A stretch of DNA of 64,000 bases from Roseiconus lacunae (GCF_008312935.1 NZ_VSZO01000010.1:248001-312000); one strand, 5' to 3'; positions 29,801-35,138 are shown, counted from the stretch's first letter. Made by a program: numbers and translations. The notes: generated by a model from the sequence alone, not told the origin.

Positions 29801-32033
29801 CATCATCAAAGGCGTCTTCTTCCACAACAGAAATGTGAGGATTCGTACCACTGGTGGAAAAATCACCGAGCGTCGCGCTCATCGGGAACTGTGCTTCGGC
29901 CGACGTCTCTGTTGAGAACTGAAACAGTTCTTCGAGTGTTAACCCTTGCTGAATGGTTGCCCCGTCGATCCTGCCGCGTTGGTCTTGAAGTGCATCGTTG
30001 AGTTGAACTTCAATGCCGGTTTGCAAATCAATCGTTCCGCCGACAACTTCGGTGCCCAGAACTCCAACGTTGAGGTCGAAATCCAACGCTTGATGCGACG
30101 CTTGTACTGAAGTCTGAAGGTCGTCGATGTCAAAGAAAAACTCTTCGCCGGTGCTTAGCCCAACACCGAACGACAGATCCAGCGTCACACGTCCTTCCAG
30201 GTCAATCAGGACTGGGGTATGCAGATGCAGGTTGGCCTCTTCCCATGCAGCTCCCAAATCGACAGGAACATCCGGGTGTGTTTGTGTTGCCGTGACTGTC
30301 AAGCCAAATCGAAGTTCGTTTCCCTCATCGTGTAGGTATCGACCACCGGTCACCGAGTTCGGCTGTACTTGAAACAGGACACCGTCAACGGCGTTCGCCG
30401 AGCTTTTGAACAGATCAATGATCTCGTCTGTACTTGGTGACGTTGTTGAGGCGAAGTAAGATTCTAGCGGTGCATGGATGGCGTGTTGGAGGGTCTCCGC
30501 GAGCGGTACAAAGTTGCCGTAGTCTTGCTGCACCAACGGGATATCGGTTTGAAAGAGTGCCGAATTTTCGATGGAATCGAAGACATCGGTCAGTTGACTC
30601 AGCCCATCGACAAGCACGACGGCTGAATCCGGCTGGACGTCTGAAGCTTCGACAAACGGAACCAGATTGACTTGGAAAACACCATTGTTCGACAGACCAA
30701 AACGAACCGGTCCGTTCAGTCCATCACCGTTCCATTCGCTTCCGTCCGCTGAAATCCACGTTCGAGGATCGTTATAGGTGATGTGGTCGACGTATCTCGG
30801 TTCTTGATAATTTACGCCTGATTGCAAAAGCGTTAGGAATTGATTTCGAATTCGCCCTACGTCGTAACCGACGCTCGCATTGTCTTGTAGGTAGTCGCGG
30901 ATTGCCGATAGGACATCTCGGTTGTTCCATGCACTCAAAGAGTTTTCGGTGTCGCCGGGGATTTCAACTTGGACCGCTTGATCGAGAGGGTAGGTACCAG
31001 CGGGGGCTTCGACGTAGGTTCCAGATTCCAGAAAAACCAGTTGATCCGAACTACCGCTGACATAACGAATTCCATCAATGGTTTGATAGGCAAAGAAGGG
31101 AGCCGTTGAATCATTTGTTGACGGAGTTTCAAAGTCCAGTTCGAGACCGCCGTGATGATCTCCGTCGAACTCTTCTCCGCCAACCGGTCCGCCATAAGGA
31201 AGACTGCCACGACGGAGTTCAAGCCGATCTTGTTGTGCGACATCATTGTCAGCTTGCGCGTCGTCGGCGAGAAAAGGAATGAATGAGGTCTGACTTGATG
31301 ACGCTTGGACCCAACGGCTTGAAATGAAACGTTCCGTTTGATCACTCCCGTCAAGGTTCGGTAGAACGTGTACCCCGTCAGCGGTCGTATTGATTGCTGC
31401 GACATCGAGCTCTATCCAACGCGGTGCATCAATGGAATTAATAAGATCACGTCGAATATCCGAGGAGGGCGTTAGCGGATTTCCCGTCGAAGCAGCGTTA
31501 AACAACCCAATGGAATACTTAGTCGCTGTGTCAAAGCTGGCCGAAAGAGGCACTTCATCTCCCGTCGGGCCGACGTAGCCAAGGCTCCGAAGCCGCTGTT
31601 GGACTCGTAACGCATCTAGCGACTGATTCCCGAAAGTTACTGCGGCTGGCTGATCAATGCTAAATCCCGACTGGATGTCGATCTCAATCGTCTCCGGCAA
31701 ATGATCGATCATTAGGTCCACCACAATCGTGCCCGAATCGATGTGAGGAGCGACGAAAAATGTCCTACTTTGTTCCAGTGGTGGTAACCCCAGCTGTGAC
31801 GGTAAAAACAGGGTCGCGTCATTAGAATCGGCAAGTCCAGGAAGTTGATCACCGATCCCGTCAAAGTGATCGCTTAGGCGAATTTCGATGATGTCGCCCG
31901 ACAGGCCGGAGAAGTTCGCAAGCACACGGCGATCTTCAAGGGCTTCGATCAAGTGTCGCCGTTTCGGAAGCCCCATTCTTCCTGTGTGGGCACTTAAGTT
32001 CTTACGGCGTTTCGTATTGCGTGCTCGTCGCAT
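8892..32033 (-). CDS. Giant multidomain RTX/beta-helix/dockerin surface protein
   Basis: 7713 residues. Approximate order: basic N-terminus ending EALEDRRVLA (planctomycete LEPR-xLL-like export/sorting motif, 30-39); possible peptidoglycan-binding-like segment 137-182; long repetitive beta-rich region to ~2160; RTX-type Ca2+-binding nonapeptides 2165-3025; propeller-like repeats with VAWxD motifs ~3040-3495; beta-helix ~3510-3880; CBM-like segment ~3940-4110; four linker-plus-beta-helix modules 4220-6865; NIDO-like and Ig/PKD-like domains ~6890-7440; cadherin-like domain ~7450-7545; dockerin with two Ca-binding loops (DGDGDVDAHDLARF in the second) 7655-7713. Such proteins are extracellular adhesins or matrix components. 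ATG start, no clear Shine-Dalgarno. The frame is uninterrupted over 23 kb, so it is intact. Its ligand, export route and cohesin partner are not visible here. Confidence 0.9.
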   Translation of the reverse strand: MRRARNTKRRKNLSAHTGRMGLPKRRHLIEALEDRRVLANFSGLSGDIIEIRLSDHFDGIGDQLPGLADSNDATLFLPSQLGLPPLEQSRTFFVAPHIDSGTIVVDLMIDHLPETIEIDIQSGFSIDQPAAVTFGNQSLDALRVQQRLRSLGYVGPTGDEVPLSASFDTATKYSIGLFNAASTGNPLTPSSDIRRDLINSIDAPRWIELDVAAINTTADGVHVLPNLDGSDQTERFISSRWVQASSSQTSFIPFLADDAQADNDVAQQDRLELRRGSLPYGGPVGGEEFDGDHHGGLELDFETPSTNDSTAPFFAYQTIDGIRYVSGSSDQLVFLESGTYVEAPAGTYPLDQAVQVEIPGDTENSLSAWNNRDVLSAIRDYLQDNASVGYDVGRIRNQFLTLLQSGVNYQEPRYVDHITYNDPRTWISADGSEWNGDGLNGPVRFGLSNNGVFQVNLVPFVEASDVQPDSAVVLVDGLSQLTDVFDSIENSALFQTDIPLVQQDYGNFVPLAETLQHAIHAPLESYFASTTSPSTDEIIDLFKSSANAVDGVLFQVQPNSVTGGRYLHDEGNELRFGLTVTATQTHPDVPVDLGAAWEEANLHLHTPVLIDLEGRVTLDLSFGVGLSTGEEFFFDIDDLQTSVQASHQALDFDLNVGVLGTEVVGGTIDLQTGIEVQLNDALQDQRGRIDGATIQQGLTLEELFQFSTETSAEAQFPMSATLGDFSTSGTNPHISVVEEDAFDDVDSTIVYSDFDEIIHFRNLTATEVQEMLSSTLDWQSQWNDLLEEPQAVPFGWQLTTENLFDTPGALSTAIESKLISEGQPSFSTLQELVALLDSEIAHYGYDPSTGEFSIGFEFQVVGETFQNKLDLVTLPHDPLAGQPFPDHLQLPLIYPQTVTEGSFVARDEVAFEFGINVPASSGPTQPEHFYIDDSHIAGVVDLAAGSITMDGQYGFLDVLSNHGEGNSTFSVALDGINSRYHVNQSPPVVTAKAGGAASFELKDFRPADGAFIVDGDDTAYFTWSDFADLSTRDLDVPAEFLCYQHVGYTEIVQSLRAASDFINDAVSDLPSEGNIPLVNGNFSDVHQFASDFEAAVTELENFPAQSIGKAEAKIQETLADLLGIAPSASESIEVDLSLSCEAIQIEIEIVDELINRVDAVSIDVGGYSLLGGDSHTNLTLVTDLVVGVDLSNPSNPRSYVDAESQVELELKSHAEALSGAMTLGPIGVTVSDGRVAIDADGLGSSEEPATFGFYVSGDAGDRFYAPSFVGNSIEFDHAGEAGTDLPLYYPDPSTPMGGVDEDDGSDPGDDLDDYPENHVVFVQTDLLDASTAELVEHPPVESLFADFSLLGALENGINQLLGLFGSKLGSQWSSFELPLVGNGLAQGNSFAAALTSTLASSVQNIESNAIAEVQQLLYNGFVGAGLTPGDISGPEGTPDGNSDYHDVVADNSDDFIQFDVQLVRSLSAFGANIPLDIGLPLLGFDIEGDIPLDAGLGFTWNLGFGVSEQDGFYLTHSDSTTPEFVADFGIEIPDAEINAQFGLLSLSVEDNDASPSNLGLETSLDFIDPTPGDHRITLSELRNSSSWDFSYDGGVSLNLHLASRFDTDYFPGFETDFVLELPIVSSDDTENELRIQFQNATIDLGGFATTVVKPLVEQAELMLRPLDPLLDVILEPIPILSDFSALASSLGCHDIGDTVEIADAISCLSSVSPWFLLADTVISVRELLDNLRGSGGSLHYHLGDLDLTESTDPRRQSFSVDRALETLESIDVAAALDSLEATGLAANSLDAIKESFHTVQDRGRGLYYPILENPASAFGLLFNKDVDLAVYDLPRFEGSGNLPGGRFTIYPNFDVDLKGDYEYLFDVDLAYDTRGLREIIDSGRPADLLNGLYLTDFDDSGNDKIEVELGFSYKIRGGYGVDFANIVELVDASASGRLRTLDSDGTPGTLKLDLRDIDEDGKVRFNEMASLLGLANGDPTGLFDLSGRLVGELVASVWAGFEVQIFAGHETKEVCFATYCKDVPDLSRPKYRTVKETFYENEWEFLHQVILDLDDLNVGGLENSPTLAELDDGTLWLNVGDRASLRSDDATDSSESYQIKQTSTELIVEAYGVSQSFPLGDVSLIRADFGLGEDSLLVDQSVSIGGVFSGGEKADSLIYRGSSNVVLYGDGGDDRLEGSDGGDTIRGGTGSDTILGGAGNDTIYGESGNDKIAGGLGNDKLYGGADNDQIAGDAGDDTIEGNSGRDQISGGGGDDVIDGGDDDDRLFGDSGLDTIDGGAGDDLIDGGDDADTIHGGADDDNLLGGSGTAPDTIDGGTGNDSIRGGGGDDVLRGGDGDDRLFGEEGDDRLEGQSGDDSLYGEQGNDVLLGGIGSDILSGGSGNDNISGGDGVDTGIGGDGDDVLHGDDDADVLSGGDGNDQLFGGAGEDVLDGGDDNDAIEGGLGDDVIDGARGNDELDGGGGNDILFGGSGNDIIHGDSGDDWIRGSLGDDEVTGGDGNDLIEGGSGNDSLQGNAGQDTIFGDGGDDVLSGDDDNDIVRGGSGDDTIGGGRGNDELSGESGSDTISGGEGTDQIKGGPHDDLLFGGADDDDILGETGDDRIQAGTGNDTVDGGTGDDLIGGGSGNDQLLGNVGNDRIDAGDGDDFVDGGRGDDIAEGGAGDDTIEGGDGDDRILGGPGSDLLSGGDGHDYIDGGSGVDTIAGEAGDDTIDAGPSVGDTLLGGDGDDTLIGSDLGSEIDPDFADDQRFGDYIDAGAGNDLIRSFGGADYILGGEGNDQINAGSGADFVLGGIGNDTIDVGAGTGDQADGEAGEDTIYGSVFGSDRLRGGMGDDRLFGYGGADQLWGGPGNDWLNGGTGVDLLAGEEDNDELHGGGGAGDQLLGGEGNDVLYGSEDGADIASGGPGKDAIFGYGGNDQLRGDEGDDQIWGGDGDDFIEGGPGTDTILGESHHDQLYGHTADGVGDDAAVDYLYGDFGIGTISLSAPVYRGVPGRDQLFGGGGNDILFGEEEDDAIDAGNSSGDTINFGDGESIDPSAYLPPTATDAPAVAPAIPDASQSASLPDGSTEPGIWNGVDGSASADGVSGRVGIASGSVIAVDGTARYVAWNDDRSGVFQIYVAKHDTNTGWIELDGSAGFGGISNSETSSTEPSIVIDTLGNPIVAWTERSNDDSWVRAMTWDSNSETWLPLSSMDSGLVSTGNRASAPQVISTPNGPLIAYIDEVTGIRDLTAMRYNGVTKSWHGVDGSTNGFGVCLTQDVIDFSLAQNGDLIAVSFTREHAEGSQIHVKEFDGLNWNDLSTSESTGVSGSAIAATSSTVAYHDSDLYLAWSDALQEEDFGAEIFVRRYVNGQWEEAAPGAASGVGLSGERRPGLANASSPQLISHDNVLSLTWLEQSFADDEAHVVTTRFDGSTFQPMASPGTSIVSSHQGTLQSLATAAGDAGQLWMTWTEFNGSTSVVRAITSGSEPIRTFVADAAQSVADILAAENLGPGDRIFVTVDQYDPIDVAQSDSGVEILAGGDIAIHASVTVSDASNVTFQGFRFSGTLNVNSASNLTIRDSIFSGPTFQIRDGVGLRFLRNEINSLILLEGEGDGLTFSNNHISRPLRFVGNQNDVTIEHNTFSQGVLIASPVDGMMRHNHIAGTLDLQAAWTGAIRDNQISDSSVGVRYGADADLFGNRIENNSVGVVVSGGTRPFGSAGANWIINNNVGVELDQTSVVMQQLDSNTIGVQGVGDVGLQERGNLISGSNIGVNVTGAIIGNELRQNEVAVQAHDNQWIRNNLFQDNSLHLEMKGTVSTRVHNNTFLGIGTVDLRSATREAELIGNLFGFGSKIEVNSGSEAGYFADYNVLSEINYLGHQFDDVLDWRIDLGQFDQHSYGVTRVSPTGVEPIHSISASVHTRQVSSSANQRRTSVAIDGGHPLVIWPEESVRQGGSGQLLLNPSFEDDLSEWTQSPTLNASIQTSSAFGGNRSLNVISSATGSLSQVIDLVGNGVDVGHLDASRLDAIASLRLRLGDGTEDSTTLRLEIEFRAADQSTIDTVLASSSVTRDRWHIVGGRFRIPAQTRSIVYRIVSEGAALAGQQEWIDDASLVVIDDQAGMNIGARSATTADVSNESSGPRLYLRSPDLYVDWNSDVPKTIRWDSFDIPDNEAIRIDVYQDTAGGPTLLTNIAAATGNDGEFSWTPATSGITEGTHGLRLQLSMVNDPIVFDRSLEVFSVPEGTNQFFVNDDQLIDDGFTSAVGDHRNTGRLASSPKPSVNSILDAYSIGAGDTLSIDTGHYSIFRPIIISNQSGVGDDEGFTLRGSLAGETSLTHAFSTTLAPVISLVDADYLVISDFVLFGGTYGVHSDSQSENNAISRLRVSNNAADGIYLGGTQSGRLSEIESFNNGGRGIWIAGGADSITSVVAGGNGDDGLRIDGAVSEVSHSLFHDNDGAGLYLQSPANSVVQANQVYRNAKVGIDVGQGDSSTLIGATDLAMGLGNLVFENGEEGISVYGGVRVVGNTVYGHGGTAGIEAWTDSVIRNNVLYDNRTGIDADVRVLVAENRIFNSSTGIRLEESAAQGNVIYSSSAGITSVGSRSSSILNNLIYDVSSAGINGGGSGVVIRNNTIDTNASGPAITLISADVSNNIIRATNGSALGALRTDYTFDSDFNLFSLGEDAFIGTWAGAARDSLDGWSQITGFDQNSIIADPMFVDPAGADGVIGASGPALGFDDDYHLQSLYGSFHSGALAPILDSETGLPIFAPGVLTLDTRQSPGIDRGDLAVSVADEPTNNGGVVNLGAFGGTIYASKSASEYLLVTQPGSSAVWPIGQSFDIEWRTSQVDGTVDVSLIPVGGGDPILIADGSPNNGILVFDVATDIPLGDYYVRVAGDGDSIGVSVGTVTIAGETNSYYVNLAADADLTDNQYTTAAGSEAADGLTPQTPAASIRQILNNYDLGDGDTIFVDTGVYEIDTEIAIDLDDSGVTISGPTDEDKTAVIDRGGSGTAFLLEAADDITLSHLAITRAEVGVSIEAIPGNSAYRNRIVSSEIYDNEYGILMQHGSLAVIGDVIIENNVIRNNSQAGVYHNSRSSNGIVVRGNQVYENRDGIHFTSYQSNWTLDVLITQNEVYSNTITGIRTHGSEVVVEDNRVYSHYRTSDTQFAGTGVILSGSIARENEVFQNYIGMSGGSLVEENSIFGNDIGLIGSGNATRNKIFGNLAGLMHGTNVTSNLFYNNQTVSIGVTNARLNAVGNTIFQPQGDAISISNTTGTSELRNNIISVGSGTAIQVDEISQSNFISDYNQFDLGDESTFAIWGDTTFTSQTDWVYELGLDSHSIFTAPGFIDPNGADDVLGGTIVNTELVTGGESPWTFSGLIPGRTYQLAVSVSNASNQWNILHHNVTDDDGNLATIQRSKFGGSDEFEADGYHWTWIGTFQAKTESLSLSSYFSRGSLPIDAVRLDELAIADAGDDDFHLAGNAPGIDRGDPTLVFDNEPLPNGARVNLGAYGNTDEATRSATQTLQVLSPTGFEKWETGSTNPVQFVGVGLPDDATASIDISVDLGQTWTEISNDLTLVTGQVNYFSWTIPDGLATDTPTAMLRIRSGSIQVASTPFAIVSEGSQYYVNVADDVDFSDNQYTSAAGDNSNSGKRPDAPMASLAALLRVYELHPGDTVYVDTGHYQLQSDILLGPQHSGVTITGPSDPAKQAVIERGNTLDSSDVFELFGTSDVTISHLTMTGAYNGIHLVENSGNTDTTINSNSLHGNIYGITADRGNSDVSVVANQLDGNDNGMYIAAVPALVSENEVFHNDTGIHATDPGGGPAESMITVQNNEVFANQNYGIITDGARSLVIENRVYGNRQTGIRVEDGAQAIANDVFQNANGVMPLTDAMVQHNAIHGNTYGIWTNRTVRDYPQWNPSVIEQNTIFGNRFGIYLAPGGYSHQALIRSNLIYGSFDSAIEISKWRGHYNSQGGIFGNTIRHTGSDAINLNYGEIASIRFEDNIFSVSEGSVFSIASFVDLSEFSSDYNLFDLSNGASIATWSGIDTTSLLDWRLLYGKGQHSLFADPQFVDVDGADNVLGLDVIPVEVIDNGDSGFSQEGDWTLVTGDGYGDDYLAGHRSQSESATWTFDGLTPGKAYRLAVTFVPHESRAQYAISDDSGVLASVTYDQEHYGDDNVFNNGILHFYRDGFAWTQLGTYVPTGSQLVVSMTGLNIGAHQFFPTADAVRIDEIIPPQTIDDDFRLGSSSAGIDRANPLSGFFSEPNPNGARRNIGAYGNTDSATTSNIQTIRVNSPSGDEKLFAGNSYPIEFDSAGLTDTVTLELSTDMGVSWMEIATDVPVNTDGSGIYQWHIPESYSTVDITALIRARSGSAIETAMSPFQIVPARTAGENAFYINVADDTNFSDNQYTTASGDNRNSGRSPDRPMSSLEALLRVYDLEPGDVIYVDTGDYELLANLLISDNDSGVTITGPTEPDKSAVIRRGNGSEDAAVFEIVGASNVTLSNLGIADGYYGIWLPDNKGSSQLRFQDNEIFSNQYSGIQAASGNVGVTIIGNEVHENGTYGILAESEEMLIQGNRVLSNDWGVLASDTVEVRGNEVLNNVHFGIYLSDSSAIAIDNQVWGHRQGSSFAGGVGIYGVGTIVGNTTYDNDTGIVITSGAIAEDNRIYGNQTGLWGREWRESKIIGNAIYSNSQGIFFSGTGNYGAVVSNLIYANTNQAVLLDGFGRDYEGDNGLVTGNTIHQAVGNAVTITSSYDRDDRYDSKNIRFFNNIVTVENGAAFAIANDSLSGWQSDYNLISLGGGTSANYGTFGDVLASDLTAWQDATGMASHSQQADPLFVDRNGIDNQLGYINGVDYGQDDNWALYKGSPAIDAGDLLKATAIDYLGSDRRDDPGTVNMGAIDYAESAFVEVGYAAIGVSLNLGSSEFATVQYSLPFDFPYFGRVEASVNLSNQGLLQFGSDTNLSWTPNAHERLHSETMNRVTAMWQDIHTGGAGDGVFVDDSVADQVTFHWNATSRVDGADVRFAVTLHRSGDFGFHYGLTGGLAPVAGYAVDGAYTVSRIASSDGMTTGLDNKKLSFITTSGYIDLGAIEFRGDSDDVLPPLLVSATPDAITTGGQTSALIDSFQIQFSEEVNYFDARSFSAYELREAGINGMFGDADDTVFVLTPSFGLGESFVHLQLDRSVLHSAPSATMELSLEGPLSTDDATQSNDSLQYYLPEGNYRFELHSDVTGSIHDASGLSFDGDGDGQPGGKFTQEFEVRFAPEFLTLDLTPSIFEGQNATLAGQFRDISGGAIHTLLIDWEDGAPVESISIEAGEQSFSIDHRYVDDSSSQPSGSFQVTATLLNDIGRQVTNTELSITVANFTPSIDSVVAPLSVAEFETFVLSGAITDLGTNDALTLAIDWGYGLVEHVELPAGINVFSVEHAYVDVDFQVEAIDQIISISVSDGNATSSDVNKTIELWTSNSPPRVNDQLFEITENSPGGTVVGQVLNADPDLVAPGQDTQAFSIVGGTGIGLFEIDPSGVIRSTGGSVLDYEHVTSYSLYVEATDGRGATDLALINIALQNQIEVVSATVDDGTAQRSVVRSLTIRFDAVVTLSADAIEIETQSGETIAPIITTHNELGRTIATLTFAGDMVDASGALLDGRYSIRIQREKIESDSASVMASDFVDDFFRLLGDGDGDQDVDASDLARFSRTLNQYVGDEAFDPSYDFDGDGDVDAHDLARFRRQLMR
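11440..19375 (-). repeat. Four duplicated linker-plus-beta-helix modules within the giant gene
   Basis: The same linker recurs at about 19297-19373, 17281-17367, 15155-15240 and 12846-12930. It reads like YYVNVADDVDFSDNQYTS and continues with an SGxxPxxPMASL...GDTVYVDTG pattern. Each linker is followed by 350-450 residues of short NosD/PbH1-like turns rich in Asn, Gly and Val (GNTIY, ENEVF types). Most modules are preceded by an Ig-like segment resembling Kre9/KNH domains. The last two linkers are most alike, which suggests recent tandem duplication. Confidence 0.85.
22960..25535 (-). repeat. RTX nonapeptide array within the giant gene
   Basis: About 2.6 kb of 27-base units encode the hemolysin-type Ca2+-binding pattern GGxGxDxxx, for example GGAGNDTIYGESGND. 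This is roughly 90 units by length, with a few non-consensus interruptions such as DPDFADDQRFGDYIDAG. Family knowledge: such arrays fold into Ca2+-filled beta-rolls outside the cell. The array is in the middle of the chain rather than near the C-terminus, as in type I-secreted toxins. Confidence 0.95.
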
Positions 32034-32700
32034 AATGCGTCTTGCTCATTCAAAGATGGCGAGTTTTGACTAAGTCCCAGATTGCTAGTCAGTCCGTTGT
32101 TAGCCGATGGAATGCGTTTTCCGGAGTGCCCGTTGCGAGGCAGAATCGGTGGCATAAACCACTGTCCAGATTAACAGGCGCAAAACGCTCTCCCATTGTC
32201 CAACCAGTTTTCCGGGAGCTCGCTTTTTTAGGGGGCATGACCGGCCATAGCGGGCTGCCTGCGAGTTTCGCTAGAGAAGCAAATGGCGAATACTCGCCAC
32301 ACAATCGCCGACCGGTGGGGTGGGCCAAAGAGCAGGTGACTTGAATCACTGGCGGCACGACCGTGAAAACAATCCGGTTAAAGTGCCATTAGAAGGCTGC
32401 CAATTGACTGAACGGTCGAAAGCTTACGGAACGGTAGAGCGGACTGGCTGGATTTATGCCGACCAAAGCAGGCCCACTTCGATCAAATACCGAATTTAAA
32501 ACGTAGCCCCACACGTCCGCGGTGAAGTACGTCCCGAATGGATGCCGGCGAGAAACGTGAGCTGCCGGGTGCACTACAATGCTGATTCGTATCCGTGCAA
32601 GGGATCTCGTCGGCACTAACGATGGCGATAGTAAACGAGGCTTTGTAAGTCATTGCCCTCGGCGTCTTGGCGCAAACAAATTCGGTTTGTAGGAATTGGA
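32034..32700. other. Divergent promoter region, no gene seen
   Basis: 667 bases between the divergent giant gene and the secreted-protein gene. Short open frames on both strands have no protein-like composition. Promoters for both flanking genes should lie here. I cannot place them with confidence and see no strong hairpin or repeat. Confidence 0.4.
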
Positions 32701-33567
32701 ATGTTGAAAGCTCACTACCGAATCCCGGTCATTTGGTTGCTGCTATTCGTCTTTGAGGTTCCGGCCAATGCCCAGAAATTGGCATCCAAGCAGAAGGCAG
32801 TATCGAATCAGGAAGCGGAGACCGGATCTTGGAAAAAGTATTACCTACGCCGGGCATCGGATGACTATGCGTTCTACTGGACAGAGAAGCGGTTGCCGTT
32901 GGAGTTGCGCCGCGAGCCAATTGTGAATTGGACGAACCCGCTTGAAGAAGGTCAGATCAATGGCTCGACTTTCGTCTGGGAACACGAGGGGCGACCGATC
33001 GTGATCGGACAACTGTTTTCCTATCGGGTCGGGGATGGCAAGCGAAGTCTTTGTCATGTCTTCTCTTCACTGACCGATGAAACGATTTCGGGCGAACGCG
33101 ACGGGCGAGTTTTCTGGGAACCGGCGGTGCCGAAGGAAAGCGGGTGGCAGACTTTCAGTGCCGCGGGAAATCCAGCCGAACAACGTTCCGGACGGTTGCT
33201 GCAAATGCGTCGGCTCGCCCGTGGATTCGAAGCCTTTACCGAAGAAGCGAGCCGCGGGAAACGAGAGTTGCGGTTGCTGCAACAACCGCTTTACCGAACC
33301 GACGAAGACTTGAAAGATTACGACGCAGGATTGTTCGCCTATGTCGTCGGAACAGACCCCGAACTGTTGATATTGATCGAGTGCGATGACTCAGCAGACG
33401 TTCCAAAATGGCGATACCGGATGGCACAGTCCACACGAAGCACCACGGTGGCAACGTTTCAAAAGCAAACGGTCTACCGTTACGAGTCCAGTGAGCGTGT
33501 TCATCAAACGATCCATGCGACGTACTTGTCCCATCATGGTATCGATCAGATTCCGGCGGACTTTTAG
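32701..33567 (+). CDS. Secreted hypothetical protein
   Basis: The ATG at 32701 is chosen over an upstream in-frame start at 32653 because a signal peptide then begins at residue 1 (MLKAHYRIPVIWLLLFVFEV, cleavage near ANAQ) and AGGA lies just upstream. The mature protein (~265 residues) has an aromatic-rich N-terminal half, the sequence SWKKYYLRRASDDYAFYW, and alternating beta/charged sequence after it. I recognise no enzyme motif. It is divergent from the giant exoprotein gene and may share its regulatory region. Function unknown. Confidence 0.65.
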   Translation: MLKAHYRIPVIWLLLFVFEVPANAQKLASKQKAVSNQEAETGSWKKYYLRRASDDYAFYWTEKRLPLELRREPIVNWTNPLEEGQINGSTFVWEHEGRPIVIGQLFSYRVGDGKRSLCHVFSSLTDETISGERDGRVFWEPAVPKESGWQTFSAAGNPAEQRSGRLLQMRRLARGFEAFTEEASRGKRELRLLQQPLYRTDEDLKDYDAGLFAYVVGTDPELLILIECDDSADVPKWRYRMAQSTRSTTVATFQKQTVYRYESSERVHQTIHATYLSHHGIDQIPADF

Positions 33568-33806
33568 TTGGCTGACACGAAACCGGGATCAATGTTGTCT
33601 GCGATTGACAGTGCCGCCCATCGATTGAAATTGGCAGTTTTGCAAACCTCGATTGCATCGACGCTACTGCATTGAACTGCACCTCGATCACGAGAGACGA
33701 TTCTGGTAGCGTAGACATTTCGAAGGACACGATTAGTCGGGTCTCGTCGTGGCATTGATACTGATGCCATGTGGAGAATCGGTGGGGTATCGACGGCGAA
33801 TATTGG

Positions 33807-35138
33807 ATGATGGGTGATCGTTCTGCTAACAATGAACTTCGCCGAGAGGTTGGCGTTGCCGGCGCTATTCTGCTTGGGCTCGGATCGATCGTTGGCACAG
33901 GAGTCTTTGTTAGCTTTGGCGTCGCCGCAGGTGTGACAGGGCCTTCCGTGATCCTGGCCGTTGCGTTAGCCGCCGCCGTGGCTTCGTTTAATGGACTGAG
34001 CAGTGCCCAACTTGCCGCAAACCATCCCGTCAGTGGCGGCACCTACGAATACGGCTACCGCTGGTTAAATCCAACGCTTGGTTTTCTCGCAGGTTGGATG
34101 TTCCTATGCGCGAAAGCTGCCTCTGCGGCGACGGCAGCGCTGGGGTGTTCTGGTTACCTGCTGGAATTTGTCGGCGGTCAACCGAAAGGAGGGGCGACCC
34201 TTCCGGCAGTGTTGATCGTTGTCGTTGTCACATCGTTGCTGTGCTTTGGTATCCGTAGGTCCAATCAAGTCAATGCCGTTGTCGTTGCGGTGACCCTTGG
34301 GGCACTTACGGTTTTCGTTATTGCGGGAGTCATCCATTTATCTGAAGAGGGGCTGCATCACTTCACTCCGTTTTGGCGTCACAACGAAGACCGTTCGGCG
34401 CCGACCTTGTTCCTGGAAGCGACGGCGTTGATGTTCGTCGCGTTCACGGGATACGGACGAATCGCAACGCTTAGCGAAGAGGTTCACGACCCCAAGCGGA
34501 CCATTCCTCGTGCGATCGTCGCCACACTTTTTATCTCGGCACTTCTGTACGGAAGTGTTTCGGCAATCGCCGTCGGTGTGTTGGGGCCTGATCGTCTTGT
34601 CATTGCGATCGAATCGCATGTCGCGCCGCTACAACTTGCGGCGGGACAATTCAGTTCGGCGACTATCACCGCTGTGATCGCATTCGGTGCTATTACCGCG
34701 ATGCTTGGAGTCCTGCTCAACTTATTGCTAGGGCTCTCGCGTGTCGTGCTTGCCATGGGGCGGCGCACTGACTTGCCACATGGTTTCTCACGCGTATCCG
34801 CAGCGACGCACTCTCCGGTTGCGGCAACCATTGCTGTCGGCCTGGTCGTGGCGGCGATCTGCTTGGTCGGAAACGTGGCCACGACGTGGAGCTTCAGCGC
34901 GTTGACCGTGCTGGTTTACTACGCTTTGACGAATGCTGCCGCGTTGAGACTTTCCGATGAAGAACGATTCTACCCCCGATGGGTCTCATGGCTCGGCCTT
35001 GGTAGCTGCCTCTCACTCGCGTTCTTTATCTCGTGGATTTTCTGGATCTATGGGGCGATATTGCTGTTCGCCGGGCTTCTGTCGAGGCAATTAAGTCAGC
35101 GGTTCTCCGGCAAAAATGATTCATCTGGCACGGCGTGA
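33807..35138 (+). CDS. APC-family amino-acid permease
   Basis: An inner-membrane transporter of the amino acid-polyamine-organocation superfamily. The first transmembrane segment contains LGLGSIVGTGVFVSFG, matching the family's GxGxIxGxGIF substrate-binding motif. About 12 hydrophobic segments follow through residue ~430. Between segments 6 and 7, FTGYGRIATLSEEVHDPKRTIP matches the conserved FxGFxxxxxxxEExxxPxRxIP loop. Length (~443 residues) is normal. A GTG at 33771 would add 12 residues, but the ATG at 33807 places the start just before the conserved LRREVG. Substrate cannot be told from sequence. The gene stands alone; the next plus-strand feature is the tRNA. Confidence 0.88.
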   Translation: MMGDRSANNELRREVGVAGAILLGLGSIVGTGVFVSFGVAAGVTGPSVILAVALAAAVASFNGLSSAQLAANHPVSGGTYEYGYRWLNPTLGFLAGWMFLCAKAASAATAALGCSGYLLEFVGGQPKGGATLPAVLIVVVVTSLLCFGIRRSNQVNAVVVAVTLGALTVFVIAGVIHLSEEGLHHFTPFWRHNEDRSAPTLFLEATALMFVAFTGYGRIATLSEEVHDPKRTIPRAIVATLFISALLYGSVSAIAVGVLGPDRLVIAIESHVAPLQLAAGQFSSATITAVIAFGAITAMLGVLLNLLLGLSRVVLAMGRRTDLPHGFSRVSAATHSPVAATIAVGLVVAAICLVGNVATTWSFSALTVLVYYALTNAAALRLSDEERFYPRWVSWLGLGSCLSLAFFISWIFWIYGAILLFAGLLSRQLSQRFSGKNDSSGTA

